Assembly: GCA_905614375.1 (NCBI GenBank)
Contig: CAJQSP010000055.1
Span: 1-21,421, forward strand
Direction: 5' to 3'
DNA: 21,421 bases
Origin: an uncultured Dehalococcoidales bacterium
Lineage (GTDB): Bacteria; Chloroflexota; Dehalococcoidia; UBA1151; UBA1328
Shown here: positions 15,117-21,421 of the stretch, piece after piece
How the letters are laid out: each line of letters starts with the position of its first letter
Numbering within the stretch: the first letter of the stretch is position 1
The notes under the pieces: model-generated
The model's input: the letters and a program-made list of their open reading frames with translations, nothing else
What the model was told of the DNA's origin: nothing
Database searches by the model: none
Position numbers and translations under genes: made by a program

Positions 15117-16235
15117 TTATTCACCTAATCCGTGTCGTGCTTCGCCTTCGTGGGCGACACACATGGTGTCGATCACTTCATCTTCGAAATCGAGGGTTAG
15201 AGTTCCTTCTTTTCGATCGATGATGAGATCAAATAGCGCCATTACGTTTCTAGAGTAGAGCTGGCTTGCGTGGAACGGCATTGAGCTTGGGACATTGGTA
15301 GGTCCGTTGATCATTACGCCATTCTTGTTGATGATTTCACCAGCGACCGTACCTGCGACGTTTCCGCCCGATTCCGCGGCGAGGTCGATAACTACGCTAC
15401 CCGGCTTCATTACATCGACCATGTCTTCGGTCATTAGTAGCGGGGCAGGGCGACCCGGAATTGCAGCCGTCGTAATTACGGCGTCGGCATCAGCGATGTG
15501 TCCTTTAAGGAATTCTCGCTGGGCGGCTTGTTCGTCTTCGGTCTGTGCTCGGGCGTATCCGCCGGCACCTTCAGCGTCTTCGGCTGCTGGTGGCTGAATG
15601 AATTTCGCGCCGAGACTTTCGACCTGCTCACCGGCAGCGGCCCGAACGTCGAATGCTTCAACGACCGCACCTAGTCGGCGTGCAGTGGCGATTGCTTGAA
15701 GTCCGGCAACACCGGCTCCTAGCACTAGAATTTTCGCTGGCGGAATAGTTCCAGCAGCGGTCATCATCATTGGAAGATATTTACCGAGCGAGTTAGCGGC
15801 GAGAAGTGCTGCTTTGTAGCCGGCGATAGACGCCTGAGACGAGAGAACGTCCATTCGTTGTGCTCGGGCGATTCGTGGAACCAGCTCCATCGCCAGCGCA
15901 GTTGCTCCAGCTGAAGCGAGGGACGCTACTGCCGGTGCGTTCGTTCGCGCACTCAACGTGCTTACAACGATGCTGCCCTTTTTCAGGGAGTCGACTTCTT
16001 CCAAATTAGGAGGTTGGACGTGGACGAAAATATCGACCGATCCGGCTATCTCGGTTGCAGAGGCCGTCTTTGCCCCGGCTTCAGCATAGGCAGAATCGGG
16101 GAAGCCAGCGGCTGTCCCTGCGTCTTCTTCAATAAATATTTCGTGGCCAGCTTTGACGAGGCGTTCAACCGTCTCTGGCACAAGTGCCACACGCTTCTCG
16201 TTGGGATCTGACTCCCTTGGGGCGCCGATCTTCAT
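15117..16235 (-). CDS. pntA1: NAD(P) transhydrogenase subunit alpha, NAD-binding part (PntA1/PntAA)
   Basis: 372-aa peripheral domain I subunit that binds NAD(H). It belongs to the alanine dehydrogenase/transhydrogenase family: the N-terminus has EKRVALVPETVERL at 13-26, the signature RIARAQRMDVLSSQASIAGY at 121-140 matches the transhydrogenase family, and the nucleotide fold begins KILVLGAGVAGLQA at 168-181. The catalytic-face segment DADAVITTAAIPGRPAP is at 249-265, followed by KPGSVVIDLAAESGGNV at 277-293. It ends before the membrane region, which is the next gene, so the alpha subunit is split. ATG 16235 has GGAG 6 nt upstream. It leads the pnt operon and is divergent from the sugar-acid genes across 280 nt. 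Confidence 0.96.
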   Translation of the reverse strand: MKIGAPRESDPNEKRVALVPETVERLVKAGHEIFIEEDAGTAAGFPDSAYAEAGAKTASATEIAGSVDIFVHVQPPNLEEVDSLKKGSIVVSTLSARTNAPAVASLASAGATALAMELVPRIARAQRMDVLSSQASIAGYKAALLAANSLGKYLPMMMTAAGTIPPAKILVLGAGVAGLQAIATARRLGAVVEAFDVRAAAGEQVESLGAKFIQPPAAEDAEGAGGYARAQTEDEQAAQREFLKGHIADADAVITTAAIPGRPAPLLMTEDMVDVMKPGSVVIDLAAESGGNVAGTVAGEIINKNGVMINGPTNVPSSMPFHASQLYSRNVMALFDLIIDRKEGTLTLDFEDEVIDTMCVAHEGEARHGLGE

Positions 16236-16397
16236 CCATTGCTCCAGTCGAACAAGCGTGATTGCTCGTTTCGGTTAGTTTGACCTATTTGTTAGGCGAC
16301 GACCATTTCATCATATCTCGGATAATTAACTAATCGGCGTGAAATTATGATGAAACCTCTGTGCACCCATTTACTGGCAGTTGGTTTGCGATGTACT

Positions 16398-16437
16398 TTG
16401 ATCGTGCTCGGTCAAAATATTATTAACTGATCGATCA
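16398..16437 (+). promoter_or_regulatory. Candidate promoter with overlapping operator-like repeats, pnt/sugar-acid divergent region
   Basis: TTGATC (16398-16403) and TATTAA (16421-16426) are separated by 17 nt and face the small gene at 16516. An imperfect inverted repeat TTGATCG/CGGTCAA (16398-16404 and 16409-16415) covers the -35 box. A perfect 10-bp palindrome TGATCGATCA (16428-16437) sits near the expected start site. The shared TTGATCG element suggests one regulator binding twice. TCAAAATAT also occurs twice (16412-16420, 16445-16453). No regulator gene is in the window. Confidence 0.4.
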
Positions 16438-16515
16438 AGATTATTCAAAATATCCCATTATTCACGCGATGCCGGCACTCCGATTGTATAAGGGATAAGA
16501 ACCAAGGAGCGAGTT

Positions 16516-16839
16516 ATGTACGTGATCAGACGCGTCTACGACGTGAAGCCAGGAACCGCCCGCAAAGTAGCGACATTGCTTCAGCAACAAGGTGATGCTT
16601 ACACCGCAGCTGGTCAGCGTTCTGAAGTGACTATTACTTTCAATGGCGGAACGGTGCCTGGTGACAATAATCGTGTGTACATGCAATGGACCGATGAAAC
16701 CATTGATTCACCGTACCGCGAGGGTGTGCCATCTGTACCTGCGGCTTCCGCTATCGGGACTGAAGTGCGAGAGCACGTTATCGCCAGTTGCATTGAGTTT
16801 TTTGAAATGATGATCCCCGCTAAGATGCAAAACGACTAG
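16516..16839 (+). CDS. Small soluble protein of unknown function
   Basis: 107 aa with an excellent ribosome binding site (AAGGAG at 16504-16509, 6 nt before ATG). The sequence begins with a strand-like segment MYVIRRVYDVKPGTARK, followed by a helix (VATLLQQQGDAY), strands SEVTITFNGG and NRVYMQW, and a final helix (EVREHVIASCIEFFEMMIP). This order is reminiscent of small dimeric alpha/beta-barrel proteins (NIPSNAP or antibiotic-biosynthesis-monooxygenase-like), but I cannot confirm that. No signal peptide or membrane segment. It is first in a + strand series with the enolase-superfamily gene (85 nt gap) and the FGGY kinase, so it may act in the same sugar-acid pathway. Confidence 0.78.
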   Translation: MYVIRRVYDVKPGTARKVATLLQQQGDAYTAAGQRSEVTITFNGGTVPGDNNRVYMQWTDETIDSPYREGVPSVPAASAIGTEVREHVIASCIEFFEMMIPAKMQND

Positions 16840-16924
16840 TTCGTTCTATGGATGATCCCATTTGGTCGTAATTCGTTTTGGTCACATGTAGCAGTTTTAG
16901 GCTTAAGAAAGAGCTTGGCACGCA

Positions 16925-18085
16925 TTGAAGATAAAAGAAATAACCGCCTTCCCAATACGAATCTCTCGAGAAGACGATGAAGAGGGAAACGACCGACCCA
17001 GTGTTATAGATTTTGGGGACTATTTTGTCGATGAATCGGCGTTCACTTCGATCTACTCGAAGTACCACGAGACGACGGTAATCAAAATCGAAACCGATAC
17101 GGGAATTGTCGGCTGGGGCGAAGCGCAATCACCTGTGGCGCCTCGTACGACACAGGTGATTGTTGAGGATTTGGTGCGACCTCTCATCCTAGGACGTGAT
17201 CCATTCGACATCGAGGCGATCTGGACTCGAAACTTCGGCGCAATGCGCGAAAGAGGCCATCCAACCGGTTTCTACGTCGATGCGATCGGCGGCACTGATA
17301 TCGCCCTTTGGGACATCGTTGGGAAGGCTACTGGTAAACCAGTTCATAAACTCGCTGGTGGTCGATATCGCGACAAGGTCAAGCTTTACGCTGGTCTAGG
17401 CGGAACCGATCCTGAGAAAGTGGCTGACGCTGCCGAAGAGCATGTGACACTAGGCTATAAGGCCCTGAAGCTGCATTTGCTTTTGGATGTGGAAGGCGTT
17501 GCAGAAATAGCCAATGCAGTTCGTAAACGGGTTGGACCAGACGTCATGCTGATGTGCGACGTTCACATGCGTCAGTCGCTGACGAGCGCCATCAAACTTG
17601 GTCGCGCTTTGGAGAAGCTCGATTTCACTTGGCTCGAGTCGCCACTGGTACCTGAAGATATTCCTGGGGCGGTGGCTCTTGCTGAAGCTCTCGATATGGC
17701 GGTGGCGATTGGCGAGTGGAGCCGTACTCGATACGAAATGCGAGAGGCATTTGAGCGTCGTGCCTACGATATCGTGATGCACGACATCGCTCGAACCGGT
17801 ATCACGGAAGGTCACCGTATTGGAACGATTGCCGATACCTACAATATTCCTGTTGCACCTCACGTTGGTGGCGGTGGAATTTTGTCGGTTGCGGCCACTG
17901 TTGAATACTCGGCGTCATGTTCGAACTTCATGATTATGGAGCACGGTCATCACGCTATCGGCTACAAAAACGCGATCACTTCGCAAGAGTACGAACCCCG
18001 TGACGGGTACTTTGAGGTCAGCGACAAGCCGGGGCTTGGTATCGAAATCGATCAATCACTCGTCGAAAAATATTTAGTCTCTTAA
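16925..18085 (+). CDS. Enolase-superfamily (mandelate racemase/muconate lactonizing type) protein, probable sugar-acid dehydratase
   Basis: 386 aa, full length for the family. The TTG start at 16925 is chosen because it opens directly on the family N-terminus MKIKEITAFPIRI; the upstream AAGAAAGAG is rather far away. The capping domain includes VIKIETDTGIVGWGEA at 52-67 and LILGRDPFDIEAIW at 87-100. In the barrel the likely metal ligands are Asp212 (CDVH), Glu238 (WLESP) and Glu264 (AIGEW). The catalytic candidates are His214, and Asp287 (HDIAR) with His313 (VAPHVGGGG) as the Asp-His dyad. The second-strand motif is K182-L-H184 rather than K-x-K. The D-x-H plus His/Asp dyad pattern resembles D-galactonate/D-gluconate/mannonate-type dehydratases. 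Adjacent kinase and 6-phosphogluconate dehydrogenase genes agree with sugar-acid breakdown. The exact substrate is not determinable from sequence. Confidence 0.92.
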   Translation: MKIKEITAFPIRISREDDEEGNDRPSVIDFGDYFVDESAFTSIYSKYHETTVIKIETDTGIVGWGEAQSPVAPRTTQVIVEDLVRPLILGRDPFDIEAIWTRNFGAMRERGHPTGFYVDAIGGTDIALWDIVGKATGKPVHKLAGGRYRDKVKLYAGLGGTDPEKVADAAEEHVTLGYKALKLHLLLDVEGVAEIANAVRKRVGPDVMLMCDVHMRQSLTSAIKLGRALEKLDFTWLESPLVPEDIPGAVALAEALDMAVAIGEWSRTRYEMREAFERRAYDIVMHDIARTGITEGHRIGTIADTYNIPVAPHVGGGGILSVAATVEYSASCSNFMIMEHGHHAIGYKNAITSQEYEPRDGYFEVSDKPGLGIEIDQSLVEKYLVS

Positions 18086-18109
18086 CGGGATACAAGCCGG
18101 AGAGGTGAT

Positions 18110-19597
18110 GTGTTGAGCTATTACGAATCGCCGTTCGTGCTGTCAGTCGATATCGGCAGTTCGTCGGTTAAGGCCGGATTATTCGACGCTCGCGCCCGAA
18201 GTGTCAAAGGCGTTGAGGAGAGCATCCCTCATGCCCAGACTGTTGCTTACGATGGCACGTCTGAAGAGAACGCTGATCAGATTAGAATCGCTACAGAGCA
18301 AGCTATCGATTCGGTTCTTAAGAAAGCTGGCAATCTGGCATCCGAGATTATCGGTGTTGGATTCGACTGCATGGCAAGCACGGTGCTCGGCGTTGATGTC
18401 GATGGCAATGCGATAACACCCGTCTATACCTACGCCGACACTCGTTCGGCGGCGGATGTGGACCGACTTCGTGAAGAACTAAACGTTCCGATCATCTACG
18501 ACCGCACCGGGGTTATGCAGCACACATCGTACCTGCCGGGTCGAATTAGATGGTTGCGCAGAACTCAACCTGAAATCGCCAAACGAGTCGATCGTTATGT
18601 CGACGTATCGACCTATATGTTTGCGAAATGGTTCGGTCGACGCGATGTAAAAGCGAGCTACAGCGTGTCGTCATGGAGTGGTCTGTTTAACAGGCATAAT
18701 CTTGAATGGGATCATGGCCTGCTAGGTCGACTCGGAATCGACGAACGCAATCTCCCGGAGCTAGCACCTTGGAACGCGCCTGAACGAGGGCTAGCCAAAG
18801 AATTTGCCTCTAGATGGCCAGTACTGGCGGAACTACCGTTCCTGCTAGCTGTTGGCGATGGCGCAGCAGTTAACGTCGGTACTGGCTGTGTAGATGAAAC
18901 CAAAGTAGCGCTTACGGTTGGCACAACTGGGGCTATGCGCGTGCTCAGTGAAGGGCCTGCGCCCGACGTTCCAACGGGACTTTGGGCGTATCGACTTGGT
19001 AGTAATCGAACATTGCTTGGCGGATCATTTTCCGAGGGAGGAAACGTCGTGCAATGGGCGCTCGACAATCTCAAACTGCCGCCAATCGAACAGCTCAATT
19101 CTCAATTGGAAAAATTGGAACCAGCGAAGCATGGAATTAACGTTCTGCCGTTTATCGCCGGAGAAAGGGCGACCGGTTGGTCAAACTCAGCGACTGGCGT
19201 GCTCGAAGGGGTGAGAATATCGACCACTCCTATCGAAATACTTCAGGCAATGCTCGAATCAGTGTCGTATCGATTCGCCATGGTCGCCGACCTGCTGTTG
19301 CCGGGTGTGAAGTCGGGATATCAGATGATCGCCAGCGGTGGGGCGATCCAGAACTCCCCGTGGTGGCTGCAAACGATGTCCGACGTGCTGGGTGTGACAG
19401 TAGGCATATCGGCAGAGCAGCAAGATACCAGCAGAGGAACGGCAGTGCTGGCATTGAACGCACTGGGTGTTTGGGACAGTCTCGATATGCACCAAGCCCA
19501 CATCTCCAAAACTTACGAGCCAAATCTTGCTAACGCCGAGTTATATACCGAAGGCAGACGGCGACAGTCTGAACTCTATGACCGATTGCTCGGTTAG
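18110..19597 (+). CDS. FGGY-family carbohydrate kinase, gluconokinase-like
   Basis: 495 aa, ATP-dependent phosphorylation of a sugar or sugar acid in the cytoplasm. GTG start at 18110, with GGAG 7 nt upstream and another AGGTG in between; an ATG two bases earlier is out of frame. The N-terminal phosphate loop is LSVDIGSSSVKAGLFD at 11-26. GVGFDCMASTVLGVD is at 82-96, the catalytic Asp is probably Asp250 in AVGDGAAVNVGTG, the adenosine-site segment TVGTTGAMRVL is at 269-279, then PFIAGERATGWS at 347-358 and ASGGAIQNSPWWLQTMSDVL at 408-427. GER-x-x-x-W resembles gluconokinases of the FGGY family; xylulokinase or another pentulose kinase remains possible. Gluconokinase fits best because a 6-phosphogluconate dehydrogenase gene faces it. 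Its stop overlaps the stop of the opposing small gene. Confidence 0.9.
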   Translation: MLSYYESPFVLSVDIGSSSVKAGLFDARARSVKGVEESIPHAQTVAYDGTSEENADQIRIATEQAIDSVLKKAGNLASEIIGVGFDCMASTVLGVDVDGNAITPVYTYADTRSAADVDRLREELNVPIIYDRTGVMQHTSYLPGRIRWLRRTQPEIAKRVDRYVDVSTYMFAKWFGRRDVKASYSVSSWSGLFNRHNLEWDHGLLGRLGIDERNLPELAPWNAPERGLAKEFASRWPVLAELPFLLAVGDGAAVNVGTGCVDETKVALTVGTTGAMRVLSEGPAPDVPTGLWAYRLGSNRTLLGGSFSEGGNVVQWALDNLKLPPIEQLNSQLEKLEPAKHGINVLPFIAGERATGWSNSATGVLEGVRISTTPIEILQAMLESVSYRFAMVADLLLPGVKSGYQMIASGGAIQNSPWWLQTMSDVLGVTVGISAEQQDTSRGTAVLALNALGVWDSLDMHQAHISKTYEPNLANAELYTEGRRRQSELYDRLLG

Positions 19598-19839
19598 CCG
19601 CTCCGTGAACCGCGTGGTTCGTCGGAATGTCGGTCGACCCGTTCTTCGATAACCGTTCCCATTTGGTGTCGAACGTCCTGAATTAGCTCATCGGCTGGTG
19701 CGATATCTTCGGGTGCCATTTCAGCTTCGTGAACCCACTCCCATAGGTCTTCAAGGGTTTCTCGAAGTTCGCGCGCTGACATCATTTGCGTGTTAAGCAA
19801 TGGGTAATGCGGCGGCGGGCGGAAGCTTTCGTCATGCAC
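19594..19839 (-). CDS. Small acidic helical protein of unknown function
   Basis: 81 aa, GTG start 4 nt after the stop of the 6-phosphogluconate dehydrogenase gene on the same strand, so probably co-translated. It is rich in Glu/Asp and predicted largely helical (RELRETLEDLWEWVHEAEM, ELIQDVRHQMGTVIEERVD) with a Pro-rich start and an Arg/Ser-rich tail. No Cys, no signal peptide. Its last codons overlap the end of the opposing FGGY kinase gene by 4 nt. It could be a small accessory protein of the dehydrogenase. The case for coding rests on the tight spacing and the regular amphipathic pattern. An antisense chance frame cannot be excluded, but 80 codons beside the kinase end in a region with no other gene make it likely real. 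Confidence 0.6.
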   Translation of the reverse strand: MHDESFRPPPHYPLLNTQMMSARELRETLEDLWEWVHEAEMAPEDIAPADELIQDVRHQMGTVIEERVDRHSDEPRGSRSG

Positions 19840-19843
19840 AGAT

Positions 19844-20752
19844 TTAATCTGCCTTCTTCACGGCGTGACCACCGAAGCCGTTACGCATTGCCGCGAGCAT
19901 CTTGCCGCCCATCGGATCGGACTGCCGTGAACGGAATCGCATTTGGAGAGCGGCTGTTATTACAGGCGCCGGAACCGCCAGTTCAACAGATGCATCGACT
20001 GTCCAACGACCTTCACCTGAGTCATCGACATACGAACTGAGTTCTTGAAGACGAGGGTCTTTTTCTAGTTCATCAACTGTAAGGTCGAGGAGCCATGATC
20101 TAATCACGCTACCGCGCGTCCAGTTTTCGGCGATGGCTCCGAGATCGAGATTGAAATCTTCTTTGGCGGCAAGAAGTTCAAAGCCTTCGGCATATGCCTG
20201 CATCAGACCGTATTCGATGCCGTTGTGAATCATCTTTACATAGTGACCCGAACCGCTGGGCCCTACGTGTAAGTTACCATCTGAGTCCTCTGGGGCAAGA
20301 GTTTTGAAGATCGGCCTGTTTCGGTCGTAGGCGTCACGATTGCCTCCAATTGTTAGGCAATAGCCATTGGCGAGTCCCCAGATTCCACCGCTGGTTCCGG
20401 AGTCGAGGAAGTCGATCCCGCATTGGGCTGCATGCTCGCCTCGTCGCTGCGATTCCTTGTAGTTCGAGTTTCCACCGTCGATCAGCGTGTCGCCTTCGTC
20501 TAGAAGATCGACCAGTGAGTTGACAGTGCTCTCGGTGATATCGCCAGACGGCACCATGACCCAAACTGTTCGTGGAGCTTCAAGTTGGCTTACAACGTCT
20601 TCAAGCGAACTTGCTCCTGAAGCGCCTTTTTCGGCGAGCGGTGTAACTGCTGAAGAGTCAGGATCGAACACGACAACTTCGTGCCCGTCGTTAAGGAGGC
20701 GTTCCGACATATTTCCGCCCATGCGGCCGAGGCCAATCATACCGAGTTTCAT
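19844..20752 (-). CDS. gnd: 6-phosphogluconate dehydrogenase, decarboxylating (short form)
   Basis: 302 aa. Oxidises 6-phosphogluconate to ribulose 5-phosphate and CO2. It has the nucleotide loop GLGRMG at 7-12, LIDGGNSNY at 90-98, the substrate-binding SGTSGGIWG at 118-126, and the catalytic signature GHYVKMIHNGIEYG at 169-182 with Lys173, Asn177 and Glu180. The C-terminal helical domain ends near 300, as in the short GntZ/YqeC-like class rather than the 470-aa class; short-form enzymes are often NAD-dependent. Asp30 at the end of strand 2 (VVVFDPDS) agrees with NAD use. ATG 20752 has GGAG 7 nt upstream. The gene lies 32 nt after the HAD phosphatase gene and 4 nt before the small acidic gene. 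It faces the gluconokinase-like gene, whose product would be its substrate. Confidence 0.95.
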   Translation of the reverse strand: MKLGMIGLGRMGGNMSERLLNDGHEVVVFDPDSSAVTPLAEKGASGASSLEDVVSQLEAPRTVWVMVPSGDITESTVNSLVDLLDEGDTLIDGGNSNYKESQRRGEHAAQCGIDFLDSGTSGGIWGLANGYCLTIGGNRDAYDRNRPIFKTLAPEDSDGNLHVGPSGSGHYVKMIHNGIEYGLMQAYAEGFELLAAKEDFNLDLGAIAENWTRGSVIRSWLLDLTVDELEKDPRLQELSSYVDDSGEGRWTVDASVELAVPAPVITAALQMRFRSRQSDPMGGKMLAAMRNGFGGHAVKKAD

Positions 20753-20784
20753 CCGTTTTCTCCGTGGAAATTCAACCGTACTTC

Positions 20785-21421
20785 TTATCTAGTGGGTGAC
20801 CAGGCGTTGCTTGTCGAGTTGATTCTGCGACTTACCGTTTCGTTGAGTTTAGCTGTGTCGTGTACAACCCATTGCGGATCTAGCCATGAACTTGCTTCGA
20901 TACTCGCACGAGAAAACAGTGTACTGACACAGATCCAAGAAGCACCGGAAGCCATTGCTGCCTTCGTGCCGATAGGTGAATCTTCGATGATTACGACTTC
21001 TTCTGGTGCGACGCCAAGTCGATCCATCGCTAGCAGATAGATATCGGGCTCGGGCTTCGGGTTGGTGATCATTTCCCGCCCAACTACATCATCGAGCAGC
21101 ACTCGTACTCCTAGAGCATCGAGCACTCGTTTCGCTTCGTCACTGAACGATGATGTTGCTACCGATACAGTGCGACCGTTGCGCTTTTGATCGCGTAAAA
21201 GATCGATGTTGTGCTGATAGACGTTTTTGAGCAGCTGATCCGTTGCACCGTCTGTGGCTCGATATTCATCCATTCGGATTTGGTGCAGATGCTTCCATAG
21301 TTCACCATCGATGGGATCAAGAGAATCCGCGAGTCCGAACTCATTGATCATCCGCCGACTGACCATTTCGTCAGTCGAGCCGACGATACGTTCATAAAGT
21401 TCGATTGCACGGCGGTCTGGG
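20785..21421 (-). CDS. HAD-superfamily IA hydrolase (beta-phosphoglucomutase/phosphatase-like), 5' end beyond window
   Basis: 211 codons are visible and the frame stays open to the last base, so the N-terminus with the nucleophile motif DxDxT is missing from view; the internal ATG at 21366 is not the start. Visible elements are the helical cap region (WKHLHQIRMDEY), motif II in TVSVATSSFS, motif III Lys in ITNPKPEPDIYLLAMDRLG, and motif IV VVIIEDSPIGTKAAMASGA. These are typical of subfamily IA phosphatases and phosphomutases (pgmB-like). It would dephosphorylate or isomerise a sugar phosphate. Position 32 nt before gnd suggests an operon for sugar-acid or pentose-phosphate metabolism. Substrate unknown. 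Confidence 0.9.
   Translation of the reverse strand, partial: PDRRAIELYERIVGSTDEMVSRRMINEFGLADSLDPIDGELWKHLHQIRMDEYRATDGATDQLLKNVYQHNIDLLRDQKRNGRTVSVATSSFSDEAKRVLDALGVRVLLDDVVGREMITNPKPEPDIYLLAMDRLGVAPEEVVIIEDSPIGTKAAMASGASWICVSTLFSRASIEASSWLDPQWVVHDTAKLNETVSRRINSTSNAWSPTR

Noticed and set aside
1..21421. CRISPR arrays, tRNA or rRNA genes, insertion sequences, integrases, toxin-antitoxin or phage genes
   Set aside because: No regular repeat-spacer pattern, no cloverleaf or rRNA-like stretch, and no transposase, recombinase or phage protein motifs were seen on either strand.

Overview
The window is bacterial chromosome, moderately GC-balanced and gene-dense. Most starts are ATG, but several genes begin with TTG or GTG and are supported by good Shine-Dalgarno spacing. 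The gene content is a family-5 solute-binding protein, DppD/DppF-type ATPases, a three-gene proton-translocating transhydrogenase, enolase-superfamily genes, an FG-GAP/ASPIC lipoprotein and a sugar-acid cluster. It resembles uncultured environmental Chloroflexota of the SAR202/Dehalococcoidia type. That placement is inferred from gene content only; there is no rRNA or tRNA marker in the window.

Left third (1-8128): the 3' part of a peptide/nickel-type solute-binding protein ends at a strong terminator. It is followed by an FG-GAP/ASPIC lipoprotein on the + strand. That gene converges, with only 6 nt between stops, on a minus-strand gene for a membrane-anchored seven-bladed propeller protein. 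Upstream of the propeller gene on the minus strand are two coupled oligopeptide-type ABC ATPases, each with a four-Cys C-terminal motif. No permease genes are visible.

Middle (8129-11858): a 515-nt stretch without an intact gene holds what looks like a frameshifted, truncated remnant of an enolase-superfamily N-terminal domain. Next comes the most unusual part of the window, four tandem paralogous lipoproteins of unknown family in one minus-strand operon, with a recognisable promoter and terminator. Upstream of the operon is a further lipoprotein-like gene that appears to be a pseudogene, broken by one in-frame stop and one frameshift.

Right half (11859-21421): two overlapping Rossmann-fold (SDR/epimerase-like) genes run on +. 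The first lacks the normal glycine motif and the YxxxK dyad, and the second has both. A bidirectional terminator separates them from the convergent pntA1-pntA2-pntB operon. Divergent from pnt, behind a possible promoter/operator, is a + strand set: a small unrecognised protein, an intact enolase-superfamily sugar-acid dehydratase and a gluconokinase-like FGGY kinase. It meets head-on a minus-strand set of HAD phosphatase (cut by the window end), short-form 6-phosphogluconate dehydrogenase and a small acidic protein. Together these suggest dehydration or phosphorylation of sugar acids and oxidative decarboxylation of 6-phosphogluconate, with transhydrogenase able to balance NAD(H)/NADP(H). No CRISPR array, insertion sequence, integrase, tRNA or rRNA was seen.
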